A DNA stretch of 64,000 bases from Pyxidicoccus xibeiensis (GCF_024198175.1 NZ_JAJVKV010000022.1:1-64000), one strand, 5' to 3'; counted from the stretch's first letter, positions 44,372 through 54,321 are shown. Program-made: numbers and translations. Notes: generated by a model from the letters alone, not told the origin.

Positions 44372-45088
44372 TCAGTAGCGCCCGCCGCCCACGGCGGAGA
44401 CGAGGGCGGAGAGGATGCGGTTCTCCACGCCCCACACGGCCTTGTTGAGGCCCTTGATGCCGGCGCCGCGCAGGTAGTCCGTGAAGTCGTGCAGCGCGGT
44501 GGAGCGCTGCATGCCCTCGCCCTTGGCGGCGTAGAGCAGCGGCGTGTTGGGCGCGCCCGTCAGGCCCAGGTCCGGGCAGGCCTCGGACAGCTTCTGCGGG
44601 TCGATGCCGGTGGCGGCGGACAGCATGGCCACCGTGAACTTGTGTACCGGCAGCTCGCGCGCGTTGGGGACCTTCTTCAGCACCTTCTCCCGCGAGGCGG
44701 GGTCGGTGGCGAGCTGCTCCAGCTTCACCTTGGACATGGCGATGAGCTGCTCGTTCGTCACGTGCTTGCTGTCGAGGATGGCCCGGCCCATCAGGCTGGC
44801 GGGGGTGTCACCCTTGATGCTGATGTCGTTGCCCGGCATCTGCTGCATCCGGTCCCACATGGCCTGGACGGCCTTGCCGACCTCGGTGTCCGGGCCGCCA
44901 CGCCAGGCGCCCGGCGTGGGCTGGGCGGGGGCCGCGCGGACGGGCGCCGTGCCCTGGAAGGTGTTGAGCTGGGAGTGGCCCACCGCGTTCGCCCGGGCCG
45001 GGGCAGCCGCCTGCTGCGTGCTCGCCTGGGGCCGGGTGGAGGAGGTCGGAGTCGAGAGGGCGCGGGGGCGGCTGCGGATGGGGTCCAT
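44372..45088 (-). CDS. Hypothetical protein with disordered N-terminus
   Basis: A 238-residue protein, unknown. The first ~85 residues are low-complexity (Pro, Ala, Thr, Ser, Gln). The rest is predicted helical: GKAVQAMWDRMQQMPGND, PASLMGRAILDSKHVTNEQLI, KVLKKVPNARELPVHKFTV (short cores), ending ILSALVSAVGGGRY. No export signal. The ATG at 45088 is preferred over upstream frames, since codon bias begins there. Confidence 0.65.
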   Translation of the reverse strand: MDPIRSRPRALSTPTSSTRPQASTQQAAAPARANAVGHSQLNTFQGTAPVRAAPAQPTPGAWRGGPDTEVGKAVQAMWDRMQQMPGNDISIKGDTPASLMGRAILDSKHVTNEQLIAMSKVKLEQLATDPASREKVLKKVPNARELPVHKFTVAMLSAATGIDPQKLSEACPDLGLTGAPNTPLLYAAKGEGMQRSTALHDFTDYLRGAGIKGLNKAVWGVENRILSALVSAVGGGRY

Positions 45089-45206
45089 GGACGGGGGCTC
45101 CGGAATACGGCTTATCGGGCCATTATCGCCGGAAGCGGGCCAAACGTTGCGTCCGGCCGCTCCCAAGGCCCGTGCACTCCCGGGCGGGGCCGCTATCTTC
45201 CCGCCC

Positions 45207-46046
45207 ATGAAGACCTTTCCCGCCGAGTTCGCCGACCTGCTCACCCCCAAGGGACGCCGCATCCTGGAGGGGAAGGACCGCGAGGTGACGGGTGCGCTGC
45301 TGGACCCGGAGCGGCCCTTCGTGGCGCTCCAGGGCGTCGTCGACGTGCGCCGGGCCACGGCCTGCCGGGACGCGCTGGACGTGGCGCTGCGCGACACGCT
45401 GGTGCCCATGGAGGACCCCATCCCCCATGACTCCATCTCCGGCATGACGATGAACTACATGGAGCTGCTGCCCAAGACGGTGCGCAACCGGACGGCGCTG
45501 CTGGAGAACCGGCGCTCCCGCTCCTACCGCGCGGCGGAGGCGGTGGGCCTCACGGACATGATGCGCTCGGACAGCTTCGCCGCCTTCGCCGCCGCGGTGA
45601 CGGGCCGGGCCCTGCGGCGCAAGTGGGGCATCCAGGTGCTGTGCTACGGCCCGGGGGACTACTCGGGCCCCCACAACGACCACCACCCCGAGGAGCCCGA
45701 GGCCCGCGACGGCTACGTGGACATGCACGTCAGCCTGACGATGCCGGGCGTGGACCACCAGTACCTCGTGTACGCGAAGGACGGGCACTTCTCCGAGATG
45801 ACGCGGGTGAGCACCGTGGGCGGCATCACGGTGTACCGGCTGCCCTTCTGGCACTACACGACGCCGGTGGTGGCGCGGCGCGGCGCGGAGGCCACGTGCC
45901 GCCGCTGGGTGCTGCTGGGGACGTTCCTGGACGCGGCGCCGGGGGCGCGGGCCTCCTCCACCGTCCTTCCGGCGGGGGCACCGGGGGCCCGCCCGGCGGG
46001 CGGGGAGGCGACTTTCGGGAGTGGCGGAGGGGCTGGACGGCGTTAG
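45207..46046 (+). CDS. Putative 2OG-Fe(II) oxygenase-type protein
   Basis: A 279-residue soluble protein. IQVLCYGPGDYSGPHNDHHPEE contains HxD (PHNDH) after a YxPG turn, and DMHVSLTMPGVDHQYLVY followed by VYRLPFWHYTTPV supplies a distal His, as in double-stranded beta-helix oxygenases. The final Arg that binds 2-oxoglutarate could be one of RRGAE or CRRWV but is not certain. The last ~35 residues are Gly/Ala/Pro-rich. Reaction unknown. It ends 14 bases before the aminopeptidase gene, perhaps an operon. Confidence 0.55.
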   Translation: MKTFPAEFADLLTPKGRRILEGKDREVTGALLDPERPFVALQGVVDVRRATACRDALDVALRDTLVPMEDPIPHDSISGMTMNYMELLPKTVRNRTALLENRRSRSYRAAEAVGLTDMMRSDSFAAFAAAVTGRALRRKWGIQVLCYGPGDYSGPHNDHHPEEPEARDGYVDMHVSLTMPGVDHQYLVYAKDGHFSEMTRVSTVGGITVYRLPFWHYTTPVVARRGAEATCRRWVLLGTFLDAAPGARASSTVLPAGAPGARPAGGEATFGSGGGAGRR

Positions 46047-46060
46047 CTTGGGGCGCCCTT

Positions 46061-47371
46061 ATGAGCCCGACCGATACCGACGCCCTGGCCCAAGACCTCC
46101 TCGCCTACATCGAAGCCTCGCCCACGCCGTACCATGCGGTGCGCGAGTCGGCCCGCCGCCTCACCCAGGCCGGCTACCGGCAGCTGGACGAGCGCGAGTC
46201 CTGGACGCTGAAGCCGGGCGAGCGCGTCTTCGTCATCCGCGGGGACACGAGCATCGCCGCCTTCCAGCTCGGCACCTCCCCGGTGGACCGGGCGGGCTTC
46301 CGCCTGGTCGGCTCCCACACGGACTCGCCGAACCTGCGGCTGAAGCCGAACGCGCCGGTGTCGAAGAACGGGTACCAGCAGCTCGGCGTCGAAATCTACG
46401 GCGGGGTGCTGCTGCACACCTGGACGGACCGCGACTTGTCGCTCGCCGGCCGCATCATGCTGATGGCGGGAGGGAAGACCCAGGGGCACCTGGTGGACTT
46501 CCGCCGGCCGCTGCTGCGCGTGCCCAACCTGGCCATCCACCTCAACCGCGGGGTGAACACGGACGGGCTGAAGCTGAACCCGCAGGAGCACATGGTGCCG
46601 GTGCTGGGCCTGGAGAGCGCGGGCGCGGTGGACCTGCGCGCGCTGCTGGTGCAGGAGCTGGCGAAGGGCGGGGTGAAGGCGGAGGCGGGGGACATCCTCG
46701 GCTACGACCTGTGCCTCTACGACTTGCAGCCGCCCACGCGCTCGGGTGTGCACGGCGAGTTCCTCCATGCGCCGCGCCTGGACAACCTGGCGAGCTGTCA
46801 CTCCGCGCTGACGGCGCTGCTGTCCGGCAACGAGAAGCGCGAGGCGACGAGCGGCGTCATCCTGTTCGACCACGAGGAGGTGGGCAGCCGGAGCGCGCAG
46901 GGCGCTGCGTCCCCGTTCCTGCGCACGCTGCTGGAGCGCTTCACGCTGGCGCACTCGGACGGGAAGCCGGACGCGTTCCACCGGGCCATCGCCAACTCGT
47001 TCCTGGTGAGTGCGGACATGGCGCACGCGGTGCATCCCAACTATGCGTCGCTGCACGAGCCGAAGCACCAGCCGCAGATGGGCCTGGGCCCGGTCATCAA
47101 GTCCAACGTGAACCAGTCCTACGCGACGGACGGCGAGACGTGGGCGTACTTCGCGTCGCTGTGCCGGGAGGCCGGTGTCACGCCGCAGCACTTCGTCACG
47201 CGCACGGACCTGGGGTGCGGCAGCACGATTGGACCGATTACGGCGGGCCAGCTCGGCATCCGCACGGTGGACGTGGGCAACCCCATGCTGTCCATGCACT
47301 CCATCCGCGAGATGGCCTGCGCATCCGACGTGGAGAAGATGGTGGCCGTGCTGCGCCAGCTGTTCGCGTAG
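46061..47371 (+). CDS. apeB: M18 family aminopeptidase
   Basis: A 436-residue cytoplasmic di-zinc aminopeptidase of the M18 (aspartyl/ApeB) family. Metal and catalytic residues appear in LVGSHTDSPNLRLKP (His, Asp), LHAPRLDNLASCHSAL (Asp), ILFDHEEVGSRSAQGA (the Glu pair), SADMAHAVHPNY (Asp) and the C-terminal MLSMHSIREM (His). It removes N-terminal residues, usually acidic, from peptides. Length is normal. It follows the oxygenase-like gene by 14 bases. Confidence 0.92.
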   Translation: MSPTDTDALAQDLLAYIEASPTPYHAVRESARRLTQAGYRQLDERESWTLKPGERVFVIRGDTSIAAFQLGTSPVDRAGFRLVGSHTDSPNLRLKPNAPVSKNGYQQLGVEIYGGVLLHTWTDRDLSLAGRIMLMAGGKTQGHLVDFRRPLLRVPNLAIHLNRGVNTDGLKLNPQEHMVPVLGLESAGAVDLRALLVQELAKGGVKAEAGDILGYDLCLYDLQPPTRSGVHGEFLHAPRLDNLASCHSALTALLSGNEKREATSGVILFDHEEVGSRSAQGAASPFLRTLLERFTLAHSDGKPDAFHRAIANSFLVSADMAHAVHPNYASLHEPKHQPQMGLGPVIKSNVNQSYATDGETWAYFASLCREAGVTPQHFVTRTDLGCGSTIGPITAGQLGIRTVDVGNPMLSMHSIREMACASDVEKMVAVLRQLFA

Positions 47372-47453
47372 CGCGCTTGCGGCACCAGGCACTCCCTCGA
47401 GCGCCTGGTGCCACCCGGGTGCGCCGTACGTCACGGCACCCGGGACGGACGAC

Positions 47454-49460
47454 TCACGAGAGCGCGCGAAGCAGCCGCTGCTCCCGCGCTTCCGCCAGCG
47501 TGCCCGCATCCAGCAGGACGGCGGCCTTCTCCGGTGCGGACAGGGGCTCGGGCGCCCCGCCCAGCAGCTTCTTCCGCGCGGACGCCAGCGCCGCGGGCAC
47601 CGCCGCCAGCCCCGGCTGCGCCTCCAGCAGCGCCAGGTGCAGCGCGTGCGCGCGGGCGTCCGTGAGGACATGGTCCACGGCGTCCGTCACGGGCGCCACC
47701 GCGTGCTCCTCCTCGACGCCCTGCGCCCGCTCCAGCACCTCGGGGGGCTCCGTCTCCTCCGGAATGAGGAACAGCCCCAGGCGCTCCGCCCACAGGCCCA
47801 GCGACGCCCGCGCGGTGAACACGGAGAGGGGAATCGACAGCAGCAGCCCCGCCACCACGGGCGCCATCCACGCCAGCAGCCCGGGGGACAGCAGGAAGGC
47901 GGCCACTGCCAGCGCCACGCCCACGCCGGTGTGCACGGCATGCCGCCGCGCTGCCTCGGCCCAGGGCAGGTCTGCGTCCTCGCGCTGCTGGCTCGTCCAG
48001 GACACGCGGTAGCCCAGCAGCGTCCCGAAGACGAAGTGCGACTGGAACAGCATCATCACCGGCGCCAGCAGCGTGGCCAGCACGCTCTCCACCAGCACGC
48101 TCAGCACCAGCCGCACCCGGCCGCCCATGCGCGCCGCGTCCTGCCCGCGAGCCAGGGCCAGCACCAGCCCCAGCAGCTTCGGCGCCAGCAGCATCCCCAT
48201 GGACGTGGCCGTCAGCACCAGCGCCCCCCGCGCATCGAACGGCAGCGGCTCCGCCGAGCCCATCAGCCACCCGTCATGCAGCGCCGCCACCAGCCCCGAC
48301 AGCAGGAACAGCAGCCACAGCGGCGAGGCCGCGTAGGACATGACGCCCATCAGGAAGTGGCCCCGGCTGATGGGGTGCAGCCCGCCAGCCGCCACCAGGC
48401 TCAGGTGCTGGAGGTTGCCCTGGCACCAGCGCCTGTCCCGCTGCGCATACGCCAGCAGGTTCGGCGGCGGCTGCTCGTAGCTGCCACCCAGCTCCGGCAC
48501 CAGCCACACCGTGTAGCCCGCGCGCCGCATCAGCGCCGCCTCCACGAAGTCGTGGCTGAGGATGTGCCCGCCGAAGGGCTGCTGTCCCGGCAGCACCGGC
48601 AGCCCGCAGTGCTCGATGAACGCCGACGTGCGGAGGATGGCGTTGTGGCCCCAGTAGTTGGACTCGCCCAACTGCCAGGCCGCCGCGCCCGCGGCCACCA
48701 CGGGCCCGTAGACGCGGCCGGCGAACTGCTGGAGCCGCGCGAACAGCGTGCTCCGGCCCACGCACAGCGGCGGCGCCTGGATGATGCCCGTGCGCGGGTT
48801 GAGCTCCATCAGCCGCGCCATCTTCACCAGCGTGCGGCCGTCCATCAGGCTGTCCGCGTCCAGGACGATGGTGAAGTCGTAGTGCCGGCCCCAGCGCTCG
48901 CAGAAGTCCTGGAGGTTGCCGGCCTTCTTCCCGGTGTTGTCCGTGCGGCGCCGGTAGAAGATGCGCCCCTGTCCGCCCACGCGGCGGCACAGCTCCGCCC
49001 ACGCCAGCTCCTCCGCCACCCACGCCTCCGCGCGCGTGGAGTCACTGAGCACATAGAAGTCGAACGCGTCCAGGTGCCCGGTGGCGGCCACCGACTCGTA
49101 CGTCGCCTGCACGTTGGCGAAGACGGCGGCCGGGTCCTCGTTGTGGATGGGCATCACCACGGACGTGCGGGACGTGAGGCGCGACGCCTCCTCCTGGGCC
49201 GTGGGCCAGCGCAGCCCGGGCAGCCGGCCCCCGAGCGCGAGCTGGAGGAACCCGGCCACCGCCGTCCAGAAGGACAGGGCAATCCACCCGAAGCACAGGG
49301 CGAAGAGCGCGAGCAGGACGACTTCCGGCACGGTGGTGCCGCGCACGCTGAGCAGGCGGTGCATCTGCCACGTCCCCAGCAGGGTGGACGCGGCGGCCAG
49401 GCCCAGGACGCAAGCGCGCCTCGGCCCGGCGCTCTCGGGGGAGAACGAATGGGCGTGCAT
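47454..49460 (-). CDS. opgH: Glucans biosynthesis glucosyltransferase H
   Basis: A 668-residue inner-membrane GT2 glucosyltransferase that makes beta-1,2 osmoregulated periplasmic glucan backbones from UDP-glucose. Motifs: SVVMPIHNEDPAAVFANV, the DDD-type acceptor sites in TIVLDADSLMDG, HDFVEAALMRRAG (ED) and QRDRRWCQGNL (QxxRW). About seven membrane helices flank the catalytic domain. The start at 49460 is family-typical. It is the last gene of opgG-orf-opgH. E. coli OpgH is about 850 residues; the N-terminal region is shorter here. Confidence 0.9.
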   Translation of the reverse strand: MHAHSFSPESAGPRRACVLGLAAASTLLGTWQMHRLLSVRGTTVPEVVLLALFALCFGWIALSFWTAVAGFLQLALGGRLPGLRWPTAQEEASRLTSRTSVVMPIHNEDPAAVFANVQATYESVAATGHLDAFDFYVLSDSTRAEAWVAEELAWAELCRRVGGQGRIFYRRRTDNTGKKAGNLQDFCERWGRHYDFTIVLDADSLMDGRTLVKMARLMELNPRTGIIQAPPLCVGRSTLFARLQQFAGRVYGPVVAAGAAAWQLGESNYWGHNAILRTSAFIEHCGLPVLPGQQPFGGHILSHDFVEAALMRRAGYTVWLVPELGGSYEQPPPNLLAYAQRDRRWCQGNLQHLSLVAAGGLHPISRGHFLMGVMSYAASPLWLLFLLSGLVAALHDGWLMGSAEPLPFDARGALVLTATSMGMLLAPKLLGLVLALARGQDAARMGGRVRLVLSVLVESVLATLLAPVMMLFQSHFVFGTLLGYRVSWTSQQREDADLPWAEAARRHAVHTGVGVALAVAAFLLSPGLLAWMAPVVAGLLLSIPLSVFTARASLGLWAERLGLFLIPEETEPPEVLERAQGVEEEHAVAPVTDAVDHVLTDARAHALHLALLEAQPGLAAVPAALASARKKLLGGAPEPLSAPEKAAVLLDAGTLAEAREQRLLRALS

Positions 49461-49486
49461 GGAAGAGTGGCTCCGGGAGAAGGGCG

Positions 49487-49978
49487 CTAGCGGGAGATGG
49501 ACACGTCCGGCAGCACCGCGCGCCGGCCGCGGCGCAGCAGCTCGCCGAAGGGCCACAGTACCAGCTGCTGCTCGGGCATCACCGAGGCCACCTGCGCCGG
49601 CGCCGGCACGGGCACCGCCGCGCGCAGCGTCCGCGCGAAGTCCTCCGGCACCGAGCCCCGCGTCAGCAGGCGCGCGCCCAGCCGGGCCCCGTCACACAGC
49701 ACGAAGGCCGCGCGGCCCCGGGTGAGCAGCGTGCCCGCCGCCTCCTGGCCGAGCACCTCCGCCAGCCACGCCTCCATCCGCGCGCGGGCCAGGGCCACGG
49801 CGTCACGCGGCTGGGCGCCGTGCGCGCTGTCGCTGTCCAGCACCCAGAGGGCCAGCGCGGACAGGTCCTCGTCCGCCGTGAAGCCGAAGCCCTGGAAGAA
49901 GGCGTCGAGCGCGGCGCGTGTCGCTGGGAGGACCCACGCGGAGGGCGGAGCGGAGGGGCGGGTGGTCAGCGTCGTCAC
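49487..49978 (-). CDS. Unknown protein encoded inside the opgGH operon
   Basis: A 163-residue protein of unknown function. Its GTG start at 49978 overlaps the opgG stop by four bases (GTGA), implying translational coupling, and opgH starts 26 bases after its end. No signal peptide or membrane helix; DAFFQGFGFTADEDLSALAL and ARARMEAWLAEVLGQEAAG suggest helices, with ALCDG-like VLCDGARLGARLL in the middle. Its position suggests a cytoplasmic regulator or assembly factor of glucan synthesis. It is not part of the usual opgGH pair. Confidence 0.7.
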   Translation of the reverse strand: MTTLTTRPSAPPSAWVLPATRAALDAFFQGFGFTADEDLSALALWVLDSDSAHGAQPRDAVALARARMEAWLAEVLGQEAAGTLLTRGRAAFVLCDGARLGARLLTRGSVPEDFARTLRAAVPVPAPAQVASVMPEQQLVLWPFGELLRRGRRAVLPDVSISR

Positions 49979-51513
49979 GGGGTCCACAGGTAGCTCCAGG
50001 TCTCGGTGAGGGTCTCGGAACCGCGTCTCAGGTACGCGCGCAATTCACTGGGGGCGCCGGCGTCGGGCACCCACTCGAAGGTGGCGCGCCAGCCGCCGGA
50101 GGGCTCGTGGCGCCGGACGGTGCGGTGCAGCACCTGGCCCCTCGAGGCGGTGATGAGGATGTCCACCGGCCCGTCGCTCCTGCTCGCGCCGGCTTCGGGC
50201 GAGAAGTCGAGGACGAAGCGCCGCGCGCCCGCCGAGTCGCCCGCGGCGATGCGCGTGGCGGTGACGGCGGAGGTCGTCCGGGGCCAGGGCGCCTGCGCGC
50301 CCCAGTGCAGCCGGTACGCCACGCGCAGGGGCACGCCCGGCGTCAGCGGCGCGTCCGGCACCCAGAAGGCGACGATGTTGTCGTGCACCTCCTGCGGCGT
50401 GGGCAGCTCCACCAGCCGCACCGCGCCGGGGCCCCAGTCGCCCACGGGCTCCACCCACGCGCTGGGGCGCAGCTCGTAGCGGGCCTCCAGGTCCTCGTAG
50501 CTGGTGAAGGCGGTGTCCCGCTGCAGCAGGCCGAAGGCGCGCGGGCTGGCGGCGCGGAAGCTGGAGACGCTCACCCGCGACGGGTTCTGCAGCGGTCGCC
50601 AGAGCTGCTCGCCCTCGCGCATCCACACGAAGAGGCCGTCCGAGTCATGCACCTCCGGGCGGAAGTCGTCGTACGTCCCCCGGTCGTTCTCCCCGAAGAG
50701 GTACATGCTGGTGAGCGGGGCCAGGCCCAGCTGCTCCACGGCCTTGCGCGCGAAGAGCGTCGCCTCCACCTCCATCACCGTGCTGGCGCCGGGGATGACG
50801 GTGAAGCGGTAGGCGCCGGTGAGGCTGGGCCCGTCCATGAGCGCATGCACCACCACGCGGTCCGCGCCGGGGGCGGGGCGCTCCAGCCACAGCTCGCGGA
50901 AGGAGGGGAACTCCTCGGGGCGCGGCAGCGCGGTGTCGATGGCCACGCCGCGCGCGGACAGCCCGTACACGGTGCCCCGGCCCAGCGCGCGGAAGTAGCT
51001 GGCGCCCAGGAAGGACAGCACCTCGTCGAAGTGCCCGGCCCGGTTGAGCGGGTGGGTGAGCTTCAGGCCCGCGAAGCCGTCGGCCTTCGCCAGCGGGCCC
51101 GGCTTCACCAGCGCGCCGTAGGTGAACAGCTCCGGCGAGAAGCGCACCGGCTCCGCCTTCCCGTGCTCCACGACGTGGACGGCGACGGGGACGGGGTAGA
51201 GGAAGCCCGGGTGGAAGAACTGCGCCTGGTAGGGCAGGCCGTCCCCGCGCCACAGCGCCTTCTCGTCGCGGTAGCGGATGTCCCGGTACGCGTCATACGA
51301 GAGCTGCTGGTACGCCTCGGGCAGCGTCGACTTCGGCGCCACGTAGGGACGGGCGGCCAGGGCCCGGGCACGCTCCACCACGGTGCCGGGGGGGAAGGCC
51401 CGCGCGGAGGCGGCGGGCTTCGCCGGGGCGGCGCGCGCGCTGGCCGCGGTGGCCGACGCCACCACCGCCGCGCACACCCACGCGCTCCATGCCTTGTTCC
51501 GCCGCGACTTCAC
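49975..51513 (-). CDS. opgG: Glucans biosynthesis protein G
   Basis: A 512-residue periplasmic protein needed for periplasmic glucan synthesis. A basic signal peptide (SRRNKAWSAWVCAAVV) is followed by FPPGTVVERARALAARPY, LSYDAYRDIRYRDEKALWRG and FFHPGFLYPVPVAVHVV, all typical of OpgG/OpgD (motifs YDxYRDIR and FHPG). Later TSMYLFGEND and DSDGLFVWMREGE match the conserved core. Start GTG at 51513 with GGAGG nine bases before. First gene of opgG-orf-opgH. Confidence 0.92.
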   Translation of the reverse strand: MKSRRNKAWSAWVCAAVVASATAASARAAPAKPAASARAFPPGTVVERARALAARPYVAPKSTLPEAYQQLSYDAYRDIRYRDEKALWRGDGLPYQAQFFHPGFLYPVPVAVHVVEHGKAEPVRFSPELFTYGALVKPGPLAKADGFAGLKLTHPLNRAGHFDEVLSFLGASYFRALGRGTVYGLSARGVAIDTALPRPEEFPSFRELWLERPAPGADRVVVHALMDGPSLTGAYRFTVIPGASTVMEVEATLFARKAVEQLGLAPLTSMYLFGENDRGTYDDFRPEVHDSDGLFVWMREGEQLWRPLQNPSRVSVSSFRAASPRAFGLLQRDTAFTSYEDLEARYELRPSAWVEPVGDWGPGAVRLVELPTPQEVHDNIVAFWVPDAPLTPGVPLRVAYRLHWGAQAPWPRTTSAVTATRIAAGDSAGARRFVLDFSPEAGASRSDGPVDILITASRGQVLHRTVRRHEPSGGWRATFEWVPDAGAPSELRAYLRRGSETLTETWSYLWTP

Positions 51514-51838
51514 GTCCAGGTGCCTCCGAATAGACCGGTACGTCGAACGACCCCCCGGTCCTTCGGACTCCGCCCGACTCTGCGCCGCCCCTGCACTCCC
51601 GGTGCGGCGCGTCAGGCCATCAGCAACCTGCGTACCAGCGCGTCATGCGCCGGACGGCCTCGCCAGAATCCCGAGGGATTCCAGTGGTTTGGGTTCTCCA
51701 GCCCGTTGTGGCTCCAAGCAGCGCCGGGGTTGGAGGGGAACGGACGGCCGCCTTCCCGCCCGGTGTGGGCGGAGGCTGGGGAGATCAGGAACAGCCTTCG
51801 AGCAGGGCTGTCCAAATCTTCCACAGGTGGACATCGCA
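51514..51838. other. Intergenic region upstream of opgG
   Basis: 325 bases between the histidine kinase stop and the opgG start, both on the minus strand. No frame here has supporting codon bias. A GCGCCGC/GCGGCGC stem (51582-51588, 51604-51610) may end the kinase transcript. No sigma-54 or strong sigma-70 promoter is evident. Confidence 0.5.
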
Positions 51839-54127
51839 CTACGGGTGCGCGAGCCGCTCCTGGACGAGCGACAGCAGCTCCCGGCCGGCGAAGGGCTTCT
51901 CCAGGTGGGGGCTGGGGACGGCCTCGAGGAAGGCGCGGGCCTGCTGTGTCACGGCGCCGCCGGTGAGGAACACCACGCGCCGGGCCTGCTCGGGGTAGCG
52001 CTGCTGGAGGGCCGAGTAGAAGTCCATGCCGCTCATGCCCGGCATCATCAAGTCGCAGAAGACGAGGTCGTAGCGCTCCCCGGCCTCGATTCGCTCCAGC
52101 GCCTCCTGGGCGCGGGTGGACAGCGTCACGTCGTGGTGGGGCCGCAGGGTGCGGCCCAGCGCCGTGCACACCAGGGGCTCGTCGTCCACCACCAGCAGGC
52201 GGCCCCGCTTCTCCGTGGAGGGCGGCGGGGGCGTGGGCACCACGGGGGCCTTCTCCTCCGGGGGCGCGGCCGGCAGCAGCACGCGGAAGGTGGAGCCCCG
52301 GCCGGGCTCGCTCTCCACGTGGATTTCCCCGCCCAGCGAGGCCACCAGGCTGTGGCAGATGGACAGCCCCAGCCCCGTGCCCACGCCGGGCTCCTTGGTG
52401 GTGAAGAACGGGTCGAACAGGCGCGACAGGTGCTCGGCGGCGATGCCCATGCCGGTGTCCGCCACCTCCACCACCACCCGGTTCTGGGTGCCCACGCGCG
52501 TGGCGACGCGAATCTCGTGCCGCTCCGGGGTTCCTCCCGGAATGGCCTGCGCGGCGTTGACGAGCAGGTTGAGGAACACCTGCCCCAGCCGCGACTCGTT
52601 GGCGCGCACCCGGGGCACCTCGTCGAACTGCTTCACCAGCCGCGCGCGGTGGCGAATCTCCGTGGTCGCCAGGTTCAGCGTGGACTCCAGCACCTGCCGC
52701 ACGTCCACGTCGGCGTTGTCCGCCGAGTCCACCCGGCTGAACGTCTTCAAGTCGCGGACGATGGTGCGCACCCGGTCCGCGCCCTGCTGGGCCTCCGCGA
52801 GCGCGGACTGCGCGGCCGCCAGCGTCTGGGACAGCCGCGCCTCGGCGCTCCGCGCGCCCTCGCCCAGCAGCGCGCTCAGCTCGTCGCGCGCGAAGGACAG
52901 GTTGGCCGTGAGGTACGCCAGCGGGTTGTTGATTTCGTGCGCGACGCCCGCCGCCAGCGTGCCCACCGAGGCCATCCGCTCGGCCAGCATCAGCCGCGCC
53001 TGCATCTGGTGGCGCTCCGTCAGGTCGTGCGACACCGAGACGATGGCGTCCTCGCCGGCGAAGGGCAGCGGGAAGGTGGTGGACTCCACCGGGAGGATGG
53101 TGCCGTCGCGCTTCAAGAGCCGCCGCTCCTGGAGCGCCGCCCGGCCCGTGCGCAGCGCCTCGTGCATGCGCGCGTCCGCGGACGCGAAGTCCTCCGGAGG
53201 GATGATTTCGGAGATGTGCCGGCCGAGCAACTCCGCCACGTTCTCGTAGCCCAGCGCCGTGGCCACCTTGAGGTTGGCGTAGCGCACCCGCGCGTCCCGG
53301 CTGAAGACGGCCACCAGGTCCGGCAGGCTCTCGATGAGGGTGCGGAAGCTCACCTCCGAGCGCCGCAGCTCATCCTCCGCGCGCTTCAGCGGGGTGATGT
53401 CCGGGAAGAAGGAGATGATGTGCGGCGCGCCCGCGTAGGGCACCAGCCCCATGAAGAGCAGCGTGTGCCGCAGCTCGCCCTGGCGCGTGTGGTACTGCGC
53501 GTCCACGCCCCGCACCGAGCCGTGCCGCCGCAGCCGCTCCACCACCTGGGCCCGGTCGAAGGGCCGCTCCCACAGGCGCAGGTCCACCGTGGTGCGCCCG
53601 ATGACCTCCTCGCGCGTGTAGCCGAAGGCCTGGAAGTAAGCGTCGTTGGCCGCCACCACCTTGCCGTCCGTCAGCGTGGTAATCGACGTGGGCACGGGCG
53701 ACACGGACAGCATGGTGTCGCGCAGCTCGTCCCCGAAGGGCACGCCGGTGCGGCCGTGGCGCCGGGTGAAGCGCCGCTCGGCCAGGTCCAGCCGCAGCTC
53801 CAGCTCCTGCGGGTCCGGCGGCCACGCCAGCACGTCGTCCGCGCCGGCCTCCAGCCCGGAGTGCAGGCTGGACAGGGCCTCGCGCGGCCCCAGCAGCATC
53901 ACCACCGCCTCCGGGCCGTTGGGAAGGCTGCGCAACGCGCGCAGCAGGGGGACGGGCGCCGCCGGTCCGTGGGTGTCCACCACCACGAGCGCGCACGCGC
54001 CCGAGCGCCACGCGGAAGGAACCTCCGCGTCCCGCGCGGCGGTGACCACCGTGTGCCCTCGCGCCCGCAAGCGGGACTCGAGTGGCGCCAGGTCCGCCCC
54101 TCCCTGGGTGACGATGAGGACCCGCAT
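51839..54127 (-). CDS. Hybrid sensor histidine kinase (pseudo-receiver, PAS-PAS, kinase, receiver)
   Basis: A 762-residue soluble hybrid kinase. Residues 1-115 are receiver-like (ALVVVDTHG around Asp51) but lack the full acidic pocket. Two PAS domains follow (about 135-250 and 255-375; SPVPTSITTLTDGKVV, SLPDLVAVFSRDARV). The dimerisation helix has His397 in AAGVAHEINNPLAYL; the ATPase has VNAAQAI, ADTGMGI and GTGLGLSI. A C-terminal receiver has Asp692 in LVFCDLMMPGMSG. It probably senses an internal signal and passes phosphate to its own receiver. GAGGAG precedes the ATG at 54127. No cognate regulator is adjacent. Confidence 0.9.
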   Translation of the reverse strand: MRVLIVTQGGADLAPLESRLRARGHTVVTAARDAEVPSAWRSGACALVVVDTHGPAAPVPLLRALRSLPNGPEAVVMLLGPREALSSLHSGLEAGADDVLAWPPDPQELELRLDLAERRFTRRHGRTGVPFGDELRDTMLSVSPVPTSITTLTDGKVVAANDAYFQAFGYTREEVIGRTTVDLRLWERPFDRAQVVERLRRHGSVRGVDAQYHTRQGELRHTLLFMGLVPYAGAPHIISFFPDITPLKRAEDELRRSEVSFRTLIESLPDLVAVFSRDARVRYANLKVATALGYENVAELLGRHISEIIPPEDFASADARMHEALRTGRAALQERRLLKRDGTILPVESTTFPLPFAGEDAIVSVSHDLTERHQMQARLMLAERMASVGTLAAGVAHEINNPLAYLTANLSFARDELSALLGEGARSAEARLSQTLAAAQSALAEAQQGADRVRTIVRDLKTFSRVDSADNADVDVRQVLESTLNLATTEIRHRARLVKQFDEVPRVRANESRLGQVFLNLLVNAAQAIPGGTPERHEIRVATRVGTQNRVVVEVADTGMGIAAEHLSRLFDPFFTTKEPGVGTGLGLSICHSLVASLGGEIHVESEPGRGSTFRVLLPAAPPEEKAPVVPTPPPPSTEKRGRLLVVDDEPLVCTALGRTLRPHHDVTLSTRAQEALERIEAGERYDLVFCDLMMPGMSGMDFYSALQQRYPEQARRVVFLTGGAVTQQARAFLEAVPSPHLEKPFAGRELLSLVQERLAHP

Positions 54128-54321
54128 GACACTCCTCTGCAAACGAGCCGTCATCGTTACACGAGCCTTGTTGTTGTAAAAGTGTAGTGACGTAGCTTTT
54201 CTCCGGTGGCGGAGGAATCGGGGGGCCGCAGGAATCCGCGGTGGAGGAGGAATCGGTAGCCCCTCGGGCTGTTACACTGGCTGCCGGACCCGGTCTGCCA
54301 GTGGGCCGGAGGGGGGAATCG

